Source of the DNA: an uncultured Methanobacterium sp. | GTDB lineage: Archaea > Methanobacteriota > Methanobacteria > Methanobacteriales > Methanobacteriaceae | Length of the DNA: 64,000 nt | Assembly: GCF_963666025.1 (NCBI RefSeq) | Contig: NZ_OY762552.1 | Coordinates: 744,001 to 808,000 of the forward strand | Direction: 5' to 3' | In this document: piece after piece, positions 8,467-16,852 of the stretch | Layout of the letters: every line of letters starts with the position of its first letter | How positions within the stretch are numbered: position 1 is the stretch's first letter | Made by a program: the position numbers and the translations under genes | The notes under the pieces: generated by a model | Database searches by the model: none | Seen by the model: the letters and a program-made list of their open reading frames with translations, nothing else | What the model was told of the DNA's origin: nothing

Positions 8467-8942
8467 TCCACCACCATAAATCCAATTCTCAAAAGAGCAT
8501 GGGTTATTTCATCTCGGACTGCATCTTCTACTTCCTTACCATGTAAAATATGGGATGGTGATGTGGCTGCTGATAATATTCTACCTTTTTTATCCATTAT
8601 CACCAGTAATGATCCAGAACCTGGAACTCCCAGGCGTCCTCTGGCAATTACCAGATCACAATCACAGGTATCCAGGGCCATAAGAGCTTTGGTAATGGCA
8701 GGAGTTCTTGATAGATCTGCAGAATTGGTGTGTATGCATAAATGCTCCGCACTTGGTAGATTGAATTTGGTTAAAACTTCATTTATGGCCTTTGTTTTCA
8801 CTGTGTTTCTGTTGGGAACCACGATTCTCTTACAGGAGCGGATGTGTTTTTGGAGTGATAATAATTCCTCTTCTGTATCACCAAATCGTTCCCCTTCAAC
8901 AGATTCTGCATAGGCATTTTTGATTGTTTTCTCGAAGTCCAT
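8463..8942 (-). CDS. hcgB: FeGP-cofactor guanylyltransferase HcgB
   Basis: Joins GMP from GTP to the pyridinol precursor. 159 residues with family motifs VVPNRNTVKTKAINEVL, DLVIARGRLGVPGSGSLLVIMD and the C-terminal EIThALLRIGF region. First gene of the coupled hcgBCD group; a gap of about 140 bases separates it from hcgA upstream. Confidence 0.88.
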   Translation of the reverse strand: MDFEKTIKNAYAESVEGERFGDTEEELLSLQKHIRSCKRIVVPNRNTVKTKAINEVLTKFNLPSAEHLCIHTNSADLSRTPAITKALMALDTCDCDLVIARGRLGVPGSGSLLVIMDKKGRILSAATSPSHILHGKEVEDAVRDEITHALLRIGFMVVE

Positions 8943-9078
8943 GGAATAACCTGCTTTTTCTAGTATTTACAACTGTAACCTGTTATTTTTTTATTTTGAT
9001 ATTTTTTCTCATTATATCCCAATGATCCATTATATACCATTATATTCAAGTAAATCTCTTAATATTTCATTAATCCCA

Positions 9079-10119
9079 TTATATTTCAGTGATTCCCACT
9101 TCTTTAACAGGACAGGGGATTTCATTAATTTCAGGGTTAAGTCCAAGTTCTTTAATAGTGCGAAGAACTTCCTTAAGGTTTCCACAACTTGGAGAACCAA
9201 CTCCCTTAACATCCAGTGGATAGTCATCTGGAATTACAGTTGCCACATTATCTGCCCCGGACATTAATGAAAACTTAACATTCTCCGGGCCTATGGTGGG
9301 GGTGGGAACAGTGATCCGTAAATCATTGAACATCAATCGGGTTATAGCTATGGTTTTCATCTGCTCAATCAGTGAACAAGGGGGATGATCCGCCATGGGC
9401 GTGTCCAGATAAGGATTAAAGCCCATAATTGGTATTTCACCCAGGGTGGGGAATTCTTTAAGTAAAAACAGGTGGTTTACACGGTCCTGGTATGATTCAC
9501 CAACTCCAATAAGTAAACCAGATGATAATTCTATATCCATATCGTTAACCATTTTACATGCCATTAACCGGTCTTTAAGTAGTTCACCAGGTTTTAGATG
9601 ATTGAATAGTTTTTGGTTTATTGTTTCAAGGTTACAGCACACTGTGTCAGTCTGGTACTCAGCAAGTTGTTTCAGGGCTTCTGGATTCAAATCAGAACCA
9701 ACATTCACCAGCAACTCCAGTTTAGTGTTTTCTTTTACAATTCTAGCAGCCTGAACAGCATGCTGTCCGTTGTATCCATGGGCGCCGGAGCAGCTGACCC
9801 GGGGAATTCCAGATCTTTCCACAGATCTGGCTGCCATTAATATTTCATCTTCTGTTTTTGTGAAAGAATGATAGTATCCTTCAGAGGATGTTTTAGCTGC
9901 AAAACCACAGTATTTACATTTCGGGGTGACTTTACATAAATTGGTTAAATGAACAGTTGAGGTGAGTTTAATACTCCTGTTTTTGGAATCTCGTAGTTTT
10001 GAAGCAGCTTCAAAAATTTTAAGGGTGTTTTCATGAGATTTTGTTCGGAACAATTCCAGAACTTCATCTTTTCTTAAATCTTCTTCATTTAACGCCCTTT
10101 TGATAATTCTGTTTATCAA
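9079..10119 (-). CDS. hcgA: FeGP-cofactor radical SAM protein HcgA (HmdB)
   Basis: BioB-like radical SAM enzyme required for the Fe-guanylylpyridinol cofactor. The cluster motif is CKVTPKCKYC, i.e. C-x5-C-x2-C, the variant spacing characteristic of HcgA rather than the usual C-x3-C-x2-C. CSGAHGYNGQHA and GVGESYQDRV follow in the barrel. The frame extends to 10191, but a TATA-like TTATAAAA lies inside that extension and AGGTG stands five bases before TTG 10117-10119, so I start there (346 residues). Confidence 0.87.
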   Translation of the reverse strand: MINRIIKRALNEEDLRKDEVLELFRTKSHENTLKIFEAASKLRDSKNRSIKLTSTVHLTNLCKVTPKCKYCGFAAKTSSEGYYHSFTKTEDEILMAARSVERSGIPRVSCSGAHGYNGQHAVQAARIVKENTKLELLVNVGSDLNPEALKQLAEYQTDTVCCNLETINQKLFNHLKPGELLKDRLMACKMVNDMDIELSSGLLIGVGESYQDRVNHLFLLKEFPTLGEIPIMGFNPYLDTPMADHPPCSLIEQMKTIAITRLMFNDLRITVPTPTIGPENVKFSLMSGADNVATVIPDDYPLDVKGVGSPSCGNLKEVLRTIKELGLNPEINEIPCPVKEVGITEI

Positions 10120-10137
10120 TTTAGCACCTGATGTGTT

Positions 10138-10145
10138 TTTTATAA
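10138..10145 (-). promoter_or_regulatory. Probable TATA box of hcgA
   Basis: On the minus strand CTTATAAAA about 25 bases before the proposed TTG start. It would place the transcript start close to the ribosome-binding site, giving a very short leader. Confidence 0.4.
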
Positions 10146-10315
10146 GTATTTTAAGAGTAAGACTTATGAAGAACTTCCAAATCATAGCCAATTAAAATAT
10201 AAAGCAATGCGTTGGAAGCTATGAGTGTTGGAATTTAAGTTGAAAATTTTCATGCAATCATTTTTATTTTCATTTTATCCTGTTTTTTAAAAAAAAATAA
10301 AAAAGGGTGGTCTGT

Positions 10316-11371
10316 TTATATGTTACAGGTTGGCCCCTTTCCTTTTCTGTTTTCCAGTACTTCCAGGACTGAAGGTAAGACATCTGCGGCAGCACCGAAG
10401 TTCATGGAGTCTGCTGTTCCCAGGAGTGCTCCGGGATCCAGTTTTTCTTCCATGTGGTCAATTCCCACACTGTTCATCAGATCGGTTACCTGGGTCAGTG
10501 ATTCTTTGGCCATCATCTGGGCGAAACCTGCTGGAGCTCCCAGGATGTTCATTACTGAGTCACGGTAGCTCAAGATTCCAGCGTAGGTTATGGCAGTGAG
10601 TGCTGAGCACATGTCACAAACTGGACCTAACAGTTCTGCAGGTAATTTGAATGCATTACCACGTGCTGCTACACCCCAATCAACCAGGTTACAGATAGCT
10701 TCTTCAGAAGCGTAACCTTCTGCAATGTATACCTGTCCTTTCATTTCAGGTACTGCTCCAGGGTGATATGATGATACATTGACTTTTGGTGCAATGTTCA
10801 TTTCATCGCTTGATAGGTCTTCGAATATTTTCTGGAACATGGTGGTAGGTACTGTACAGGCATGGGTCAGGATAGCGCCTTCTTTAAGGTCATCGGCGAA
10901 TTTTTTAATGATTCCCATCTGCATGTCACCCTTAGGGAACCATGTCATAACCCAGTCTGCATCCTGAACTGCTTCATTATCATCGGTGGTGACTTCGAAA
11001 CCCAGATCTTCAGGGTGAGTAAAGTGAATAGCACCTTTAGGTGGTTTTGGAAGATCTTTAGCTACTGCATTGACTTTTTCCCTGATCTGTGGCATTATGC
11101 TTTCAGGGTTTTCTTTGTGAGCTTCAATAACTGCTTCGTATTCAAAATCATCAATGACTGTGAAGTCATTGTCAAATACAGGATCTGATACCACTATTTC
11201 ATCTATGCCTGCTAATTCCTTGAGTTCTGCCCCCATGGCTATGGTGGAATGAGTCATGGCTATTTCTGGTTTTCCTACTTGTTCTGCTACTTCGCAGGCT
11301 CGGCTAAAGTTAGTTATCCCACTGGCTGCGTGGGTTCTGTAACAACCGGCCCCCAATATTGCAAGTTTCAT
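10316..11371 (-). CDS. hmd: [Fe]-hydrogenase, H2-forming methylenetetrahydromethanopterin dehydrogenase
   Basis: Reversibly reduces methenyl-H4MPT+ with H2 to methylene-H4MPT, using the FeGP cofactor. N-terminal Rossmann domain MKLAILGAGCYRTHAASG contains His14, the proposed catalytic base. The iron ligand is Cys172 in THACTVPT (Cys176 in the Methanocaldococcus enzyme). The C-terminal helical dimer domain carries GNAFKLPAELLGPVCDMCS. The start at 11369-11371 has GGAGTGA eight bases upstream and removes an eight-codon extension; 351 residues. In related organisms Hmd rises under nickel limitation, when NiFe-hydrogenase is scarce. Confidence 0.97.
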   Translation of the reverse strand: MKLAILGAGCYRTHAASGITNFSRACEVAEQVGKPEIAMTHSTIAMGAELKELAGIDEIVVSDPVFDNDFTVIDDFEYEAVIEAHKENPESIMPQIREKVNAVAKDLPKPPKGAIHFTHPEDLGFEVTTDDNEAVQDADWVMTWFPKGDMQMGIIKKFADDLKEGAILTHACTVPTTMFQKIFEDLSSDEMNIAPKVNVSSYHPGAVPEMKGQVYIAEGYASEEAICNLVDWGVAARGNAFKLPAELLGPVCDMCSALTAITYAGILSYRDSVMNILGAPAGFAQMMAKESLTQVTDLMNSVGIDHMEEKLDPGALLGTADSMNFGAAADVLPSVLEVLENRKGKGPTCNI

Positions 11372-11396
11372 ACTATCACTCCTTTTTTCTATCAAA

Positions 11397-11455
11397 TAGT
11401 AATAATACTACCATTTTTTGTAGTACAAAATAAGATAGTCTAAATGTAATATAAA
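11397..11455 (-). promoter_or_regulatory. hmd promoter with operator-like repeats
   Basis: A TATA-like TTTATATT lies at about 11448-11455. About 25 bases downstream, where transcription should begin, TACTAC (11406-11411) and GTAGTA (11420-11425) form a dyad, and TAGTA/TACTA (11397-11410) forms another with a four-base spacer. TAATACTA within it matches one arm of the cbiM dyad. Placement at the start site would suit a repressor. The remaining gap to 11752 is AT-rich with nothing recognised. Confidence 0.45.
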
Positions 11456-11752
11456 TGTTTTGATTTATGTCACATATTTTATGAAGTAGAAAAAAATATA
11501 ATAAAATTTTAGTATATAATAATAAAAAATATTATCCAATAACCTGGATTATCCATACCCTCACATCTATCGTGAAAAATCACAACAATACTCCCCGGAA
11601 GATGTTCCTATACAGTTATTATCAATGATTATCAGCATTTGAGTAATATTTGAGAGTAGTTAATTGATTTAATTAATTAAAATTAAATTAAAAATAATAG
11701 GGAGTTTAAAACCCCCTGAACCTATGATGACCATTATATTTTGCGATAATGA

Positions 11753-11812
11753 CTTAATTGTGTCCATTTAAAAAACACTATGCTTAATTAAGTCCATTTA
11801 AAATACTATTTC
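11753..11812 (-). repeat. 30-bp tandem duplication of the mcrD 3' end, including its stop codon
   Basis: Two 30-base units, 11753-11782 and 11783-11812, share CTTAATT, TCCATTTAAAA and ACTAT. The mcrD stop (TAG on the minus strand, 11806-11808) lies in the second unit and has a counterpart at 11778-11780. Confidence 0.65.
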
Positions 11813-12285
11813 CGGATAATTGTAGCTCTTTCATGGATCGGGGCATTTTGATCAGTTAATCCGATCATCTCATCAGGCAAGTGTTCTAAACTAGCCCCAT
11901 ATTTAAGTCCATCAGTCACTGTTTTCTGTTTACGGATGAAAGTTCCTTCCGTCATGTTAAATCCAAATGGTAGATGCCGGGCACATATTTCCCTTAAATT
12001 ATCATGGAACTGATCAGGATCTTCTATTTCGGTTGTTTTTACTTCAATTAAAACTCTGCCAGTTTTGACATGCAAATCAATTTTTTCACCCTTAATTGTT
12101 ATAAATCTGGATTCTTCACCAGTTTCTGAAATTGACATTCTTCTCCCATGTAGAACTATCCTATTAACCTCATTTATACCATCCAAGTCAATTAATAGCT
12201 TTTCAGTAGTTTCACAACCCAACAAACGGTGGGGAAATATTTCAATATCTGTTACCTGACTTTCAACATCACTTTCAATATCCAT
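11806..12285 (-). CDS. mcrD: McrD-like protein of methyl-coenzyme M reductase operons
   Basis: Family normally encoded inside the mcrBDCGA or mrtBDGA operon and involved in assembly or activation of methyl-coenzyme M reductase; not a subunit of the active enzyme. The region DIEIFPHRLLGCETTEKLL is the family hallmark, followed by RIVLHGRRM and LPFGFNMTEGTFIRKQKTVTDG. 159 residues. No mcr or mrt gene is beside it here, so it is an orphan copy; whether it is mcrD or mrtD type cannot be decided. Confidence 0.85.
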   Translation of the reverse strand: MDIESDVESQVTDIEIFPHRLLGCETTEKLLIDLDGINEVNRIVLHGRRMSISETGEESRFITIKGEKIDLHVKTGRVLIEVKTTEIEDPDQFHDNLREICARHLPFGFNMTEGTFIRKQKTVTDGLKYGASLEHLPDEMIGLTDQNAPIHERATIIRK

Positions 12286-12509
12286 TTATTTCAACTCCAG
12301 TTTTATTTTTACAATTAACGTTCCAGAATCATTAAAATTCCAGACTAGAACATACCTTTAAAGATTCGAATCAATTGAAATCCATCAATAACCTTCCAAT
12401 ATAACCTATAGCATAGTTAAAATATGTCTCTAGTATCGTTCTCAGTTCATGAAGTCCATAGAAAGGAATCTTTATAGCAAAGGAATTCCAAATTAAGGAA
12501 TGAAATTAA

Positions 12510-12635
12510 AAGGAGACTTAAACAGTCTCCTTCTCTGTAGGAAGGAACTGACAGTAAATGATGGCATTCCATTCACACACTGTCCTAACCCATGGCAATA
12601 ATATAACTATGATTTAGTTTATTACCATAGGTTAG
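12510..12635 (+). ncRNA. Candidate structured RNA: three successive hairpins
   Basis: Three stems occur in 126 bases inside a 1.08-kb gap. (1) AAGGAGACT/AGTCTCCTT, nine pairs with a five-base loop, 12510-12532. (2) GACAGT (12550-12555) with ACTGTC (12579-12584). (3) CTAACC-ATGG-AATAA (from 12585) with its complement ending GGTTAG (12635), 15 pairs broken by two C-A mismatches. A TATA-like TTTATAG is at about 12471. Strand and function are unknown; it does not fold as a tRNA. Confidence 0.4.
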
Positions 12636-13004
12636 TCAATTAAGAAGTAGTAACAACTATATAAGATTTACGGTTACGAAAATTGTAAGTTAATTGGCTG
12701 AAAATTTAGAAAGCTAATTAGATTGAAAATTTACCTAACTTTATTGTTAAAATAAAGCACAATTCAAGGATAAAAATGAAATTAAAAATTCAGACATTAT
12801 AAATAAGCTAACCCACTAACCTACATCCCAGATTTCTAAAAAAACTAACACAACATATTCGCACCAATTCGTTGAATATCATAAATCTATTACATTTTAT
12901 TGTTTTTTTAGCAATATTAAACACCCATTAAAAACTAGAAATACGTTTTGATGAAAGTAAATTTTACACTACGTTTATACACGAAATTTAGGTAAATTCC
13001 CAAT

Positions 13005-13045
<41 letters not shown>

Positions 13046-13305
13046 GTAATAAATAACCCAGAGATAATAATATTTTTTTCTAAAGTCACATCGGGCAAAA
13101 ACCTATATTCAGAAACCTATTTTTAAAAACTATACCCCTACTCGTTTAATCACTGAAAACAGAATTATTACCCACTCCTTAAACAAAGATAAATAAAAGG
13201 CAATTGAAGAATTCACTTATTTTAAAAGTTTTTCAAATAATATTACTGTCAAATATAACTATTTATGGCTAAATAACTGCACATAATTCATTTTACTAAC
13301 CAAAA

Positions 13306-13325
13306 CCTTTATAAATGTAATACTA
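13306..13325 (+). promoter_or_regulatory. Promoter with GTAATACTA element
   Basis: CCTTTATAAATG is a good archaeal TATA box 45-55 bases before the ATG at 13364. GTAATACTA follows at 13317-13325 and matches nine bases of the right arm of the cbiM dyad (2109-2120). Confidence 0.5.
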
Positions 13326-13363
13326 CTTATGTCTTTATTAATCATCTCGGAGGTAATATAAAA

Positions 13364-13750
13364 ATGATAACAAGTAATACAAACTTGAATGTTTGTGTAA
13401 ATAAAATCAAGATGATCAGGCCAGGTAACAATCCAAGAAGCTGTGATCTAAACCTAAATGTTGATTGGACTATTGAATACAATAGAACAGATGAAGGGAA
13501 CATGGGATACGTTTGTACCTTAGATGCAATGGGTGAAATGCCACTCAAATTTGCAGTAAAGGGTTTCTTAGAATGTGAAACCCAAATAGAAGATTTAGAA
13601 AAACGTTCAGATGAACTTTCACCACTCATTCTGGATAAATGTATGAACACCATGGTAAATATTGTAAACGCCACCAACAACAGCATAATCACCATTAACA
13701 CGGTCCCTGAAGTTTATTTAAACTGTGTTTCCAGTGAGTTCAAAAACTAA
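13364..13750 (+). CDS. Hypothetical protein, possibly SecB-like fold
   Basis: 128 residues, no signal peptide or membrane helix. The layout (extended strands with WTIEYNRT, GYVCTLDAMGEMPLKFAVKGFLECE, then a helix PLILDKCMNTMVNIVNATNNSIITI and a closing strand with Pro) resembles SecB or the DUF1149 proteins of similar fold, which bind unfolded chains. That is a fold-level impression only. GGAGGTAAT precedes the ATG. The region after its stop has degenerate CTATTTAAA repeats (13761-13830). Confidence 0.6.
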   Translation: MITSNTNLNVCVNKIKMIRPGNNPRSCDLNLNVDWTIEYNRTDEGNMGYVCTLDAMGEMPLKFAVKGFLECETQIEDLEKRSDELSPLILDKCMNTMVNIVNATNNSIITINTVPEVYLNCVSSEFKN

Positions 13751-13957
13751 ATTAAAAAGCTATTTAAAACTTTGATACTATTTAAACATTCAATACCACT
13801 TCAAATCATATTTAAACCCACATTCAAGAGAAATAACTGTTAATTTCAAGACTTAGACTTCTAAAAAACATTAAATAGCCCCTAAAGACCATTTAGATAG
13901 TCTAAGATTACCTCAATTATGATCAAAAACCATTTTAAAAAAAAACAGGTGTACAAT

Positions 13958-15058
13958 ATGTTGAAAATCGCACATACCATCTGCCCATCCTGCAGTGTAG
14001 GATGCGGTGTGAACCTTATAATCAAAAACCAGGAAGCAGTGGGAACCTATCCCTACAAAAGACATCCGGTAAACCAGGGAAAAAACTGTAAAAAAGGAAG
14101 AGATTCATTCCACATATTGAATGAAAACCGCTTAAAAAATCCTTTAATAAAAAAATCAGGTCTTGAACAGGTGAGCTGGGATGATGCCCTTGATGCTGCC
14201 AGTTTGAAGATGAAATCTTATTCTCCCAGTGAAATTGGAATTATTGCCTCTGGAAACTGCACCAACCAGGAATATGAAATCCTGAAAAAATTCGCCAAAT
14301 CCATGGGTGTTGAAAACATTGGCTACAATGCAGGGCCTTTTCCATCATTTGATTTTGAAACAGCCACCCTGGACGATGTTGAAAACTCCAGTACCATCCT
14401 GATAATAGGGGATGTCCTAAAAGAAAACCCTTTACTAGGCCGTAGAGTTATTTTAGCACACGAGAAGGGTGCCACCATAATATCTGTGGATTTATTTGAA
14501 AAAACACTCACTGGAATAAATTCTGATGAGTACCTACAGTTAGGATCAATGGCTGAATTTTCAGAAATTAGTAAACAAATCCTTCCCCAACTCAATGAAT
14601 CATCCACAGTCCTGATTGAGAATCTGGAAACCAGAGAAGAATTTGAAAATATCCTTAAAGTCTTCCAGGGATCTGATGCCAAAATATTACCAGTACTTGG
14701 AGAGTGCAACAGTAGAGGAGCTATGAACCATCTACCTGCATTGATTGAAGATGAATTGAAGGAGATTCTGGAGAAGGTGAAACTTTTATACGTTGTAGGT
14801 GATGACCCTGCATCTTATTTAGGTGAATCCATGAAAAACATGGATTTCATAATTACAGAAAGCTGTTTAGTTACTGAAACTGCTTTGATGTCTGATGTGG
14901 TCTTACCAGGATCCTGCTGGGCTGAAAAGTCAGGATCATTCACCCGCACCACTGGAGAAACTCAAGAAATCTCAAAAATAGTTGAAGCACCCGGAGATGC
15001 CAGGGATGACGTGAGCATTATGATTGAACTGGCTGAAAAAATAGGACTGGAGTTGTAA
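13958..15058 (+). CDS. flpC: Formate dehydrogenase alpha-like protein (FlpC type), short
   Basis: Molybdopterin-oxidoreductase family protein. The N-terminal [4Fe-4S] motif is intact (CPSCSVGCG then NCKKGRD), and RLKNPLIKKSG and VVGDDPASY are family segments. It has only 366 residues against about 680 for catalytic FdhA and lacks the C-terminal cofactor domain. It precedes FdhB-like and MvhD-like genes, as in the flpECBDA cluster beside hmd in Methanothermobacter. I infer an electron-transfer or scaffold role rather than formate oxidation. ATG 13958 has GGTG upstream and removes 13 codons. Confidence 0.8.
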   Translation: MLKIAHTICPSCSVGCGVNLIIKNQEAVGTYPYKRHPVNQGKNCKKGRDSFHILNENRLKNPLIKKSGLEQVSWDDALDAASLKMKSYSPSEIGIIASGNCTNQEYEILKKFAKSMGVENIGYNAGPFPSFDFETATLDDVENSSTILIIGDVLKENPLLGRRVILAHEKGATIISVDLFEKTLTGINSDEYLQLGSMAEFSEISKQILPQLNESSTVLIENLETREEFENILKVFQGSDAKILPVLGECNSRGAMNHLPALIEDELKEILEKVKLLYVVGDDPASYLGESMKNMDFIITESCLVTETALMSDVVLPGSCWAEKSGSFTRTTGETQEISKIVEAPGDARDDVSIMIELAEKIGLEL

Positions 15059-15068
15059 GGTGTATAAA

Positions 15069-16217
15069 ATGGAACCACAATTTTTACTTGCCAAAGCAAA
15101 AGACGAAGAAATAGCCAAAAAAGGAGAATGTGGAGGTGCTGTCAGCGCTTTATTTAAATATCTTCTTGACCAGGAACTGGTTGATGGAGTTTTAACCCTG
15201 ACTAGGGGAGACGATGTATACGATGGTATTCCTACCCTTCTTGAGGATTCAGATGACATAATTGAAACCTGCGGATCCCTGCACTGTGCACCAACCATGT
15301 TCGGAGACCTGATAAGTAAACAGTTGGCGGACATGCAACTGGCAGTCAGTGTGAAACCCTGCGATGCCATGGCCATAAAGGAACTGGAAAAAAGGCACCA
15401 GATCGACAGCGACACCATCTACAAGGTAGGGCTTAACTGTGGGGGTACAGTGATGCCCATCACTGCTCGGAAAATGATCGAAATGTTTTATGATGTGGAC
15501 CCAAAAGATGTGGTGGCCGAAGAGATCGATAAGGGTAAATTCATCATCGAACTAGCTGACGGGACCCATAAAGCTGTGGAAATTGATGAACTAGAAGAAA
15601 AAGGGTTTGGTAGGCGTGGCAACTGCCAGAGATGTGAACTGAAAATACCTCGAAACGCGGATCTGGCCTGTGGTAACTGGGGAGCAGAACCTGGCTGGAC
15701 CTTCATTGAAGTTGTGACTGAAAAAGGCAGGGACCTGGTGGAAAATGCCAGGAAAAAGGGATACTTAGAAGTTAAAACCCCCTCGGAAAAGGCAATTGCC
15801 ATAAGAGAAAAGATTGAGGGAGTGATGATAAAGTTAGCCCGTAAATTCCAGGATAAATATCTGGAAGAAAATTATCCTGCCCCTGATAACTGGGAAGAAT
15901 ACTGGAACAGGTGCATAAAGTGCTATGCCTGTCGGGATGTGTGCCCACTGTGTTTCTGTAAAGAATGCGACCTTGAAAAAGAATTCTATGCTGATGAAAA
16001 TGAAATAGCACCAGACCCTCTCACATTCCAGGGAGTCAGATTGTCCCATATGAGTTTCAGCTGTGTAAACTGTGGACAGTGCGAGGATGTGTGTCCAATG
16101 GAGATTCCACTGGCACGAATCTATCACAGAATGCAGAAGAAATACAATGATGAAACCGGATTCATAGCTGGTGTGAGTGAAGAATTACCACCACTGTACA
16201 GTCCAGAAAAGGAATAA
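15069..16217 (+). CDS. flpB: Formate dehydrogenase beta / F420-binding subunit-like protein (FlpB type)
   Basis: FrhB/FdhB-family iron-sulfur flavoprotein expected to bind F420 and FAD. The N-terminal CGGAVSALFKYLLD and ETCGSLHCAPTM are family motifs; two ferredoxin-type clusters are near the C-terminus (CIKCYACRDVCPLCFC and CVNCGQCEDVCPMEIP). 382 residues from ATG 15069, with AAGGTG seven bases upstream; the frame itself opens at GTG 15060. Eleven bases after flpC, so co-transcribed. Confidence 0.87.
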   Translation: MEPQFLLAKAKDEEIAKKGECGGAVSALFKYLLDQELVDGVLTLTRGDDVYDGIPTLLEDSDDIIETCGSLHCAPTMFGDLISKQLADMQLAVSVKPCDAMAIKELEKRHQIDSDTIYKVGLNCGGTVMPITARKMIEMFYDVDPKDVVAEEIDKGKFIIELADGTHKAVEIDELEEKGFGRRGNCQRCELKIPRNADLACGNWGAEPGWTFIEVVTEKGRDLVENARKKGYLEVKTPSEKAIAIREKIEGVMIKLARKFQDKYLEENYPAPDNWEEYWNRCIKCYACRDVCPLCFCKECDLEKEFYADENEIAPDPLTFQGVRLSHMSFSCVNCGQCEDVCPMEIPLARIYHRMQKKYNDETGFIAGVSEELPPLYSPEKE

Positions 16218-16267
16218 AAAATATATTGAATCTTTAAGAGCTGTGAATTGAAAATAAGGTGATAATA

Positions 16268-16699
16268 ATGTCTGAAAATGATCCAAAAATACTGGGATTT
16301 TGTTGTAACTGGTGTTGTTACGGAGGTGCAGATACTGCGGGCACTGCCCGGATGCAGTATCCTCCCAATGTCAAAATTTTAAGGGTGATGTGTTCGGGTA
16401 GAATCAACCCATCAATGGTGCTCAAAGCATTTAAAGAAGGAGCAGATGGTGTTTTTGTTGGAGGCTGTCACATGGGGGACTGCCACTACGATGCCGGAAA
16501 CTACAAATGGAAACGTCGGGCTAAACTCATTGAAGATCTACTACCTGAATTTGGTATTGACAAGGAAAGATTCCGATTTGAGTGGATATCTGCTTCCGAG
16601 GGTGAGAAGTTCCAGAAAACCATGAAAGACTTCACTGACACCATAAAATCTGAGGGGCATCTTCAGAGGTCCTTCTCAAAAAAGTCTAAAAATCAGTGA
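16268..16699 (+). CDS. flpD: MvhD-like [2Fe-2S] electron-transfer protein (FlpD type)
   Basis: Homologue of the delta subunit of methyl-viologen hydrogenase, which passes electrons to heterodisulfide reductase. Cysteine motifs GFCCNWCCYGGADTAG, RVMCSGRIN and GGCHMGDCHYDAGNY are all present. 143 residues. Start at ATG 16268 behind AGGTGAT. Its place after FdhA- and FdhB-like proteins suggests the trio can feed electrons to Hdr. Confidence 0.9.
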   Translation: MSENDPKILGFCCNWCCYGGADTAGTARMQYPPNVKILRVMCSGRINPSMVLKAFKEGADGVFVGGCHMGDCHYDAGNYKWKRRAKLIEDLLPEFGIDKERFRFEWISASEGEKFQKTMKDFTDTIKSEGHLQRSFSKKSKNQ

Positions 16700-16852
16700 A
16701 AATGTTTCCCCTACTCTTATTTTTTTTGAGAATTTTATTCTATTTTCCATAATTTGAAAGGAAAGCCATCTGGGACCAATTTTCTTAACCAGTAGATGAT
16801 TTTGTTAAAAGAAATGTAAAAAAAGGTATTTGCAAATTTTATGGTGAAAAAA

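Noticed and set aside
8386..8913. 175-codon plus-strand frame over hcgB
   Set aside because: Runs antiparallel to a clearly recognised enzyme gene; no recognisable product.
12510..12635. tRNA gene
   Set aside because: No acceptor stem with CCA-type end, no TTCRANNC arm and no anticodon arm in order.
13958..15058. Functional formate dehydrogenase catalytic subunit or formylmethanofuran dehydrogenase FwdB
   Set aside because: Too short, lacking the C-terminal molybdopterin-binding half; context matches the flp genes near hmd rather than fdh or fwd operons.
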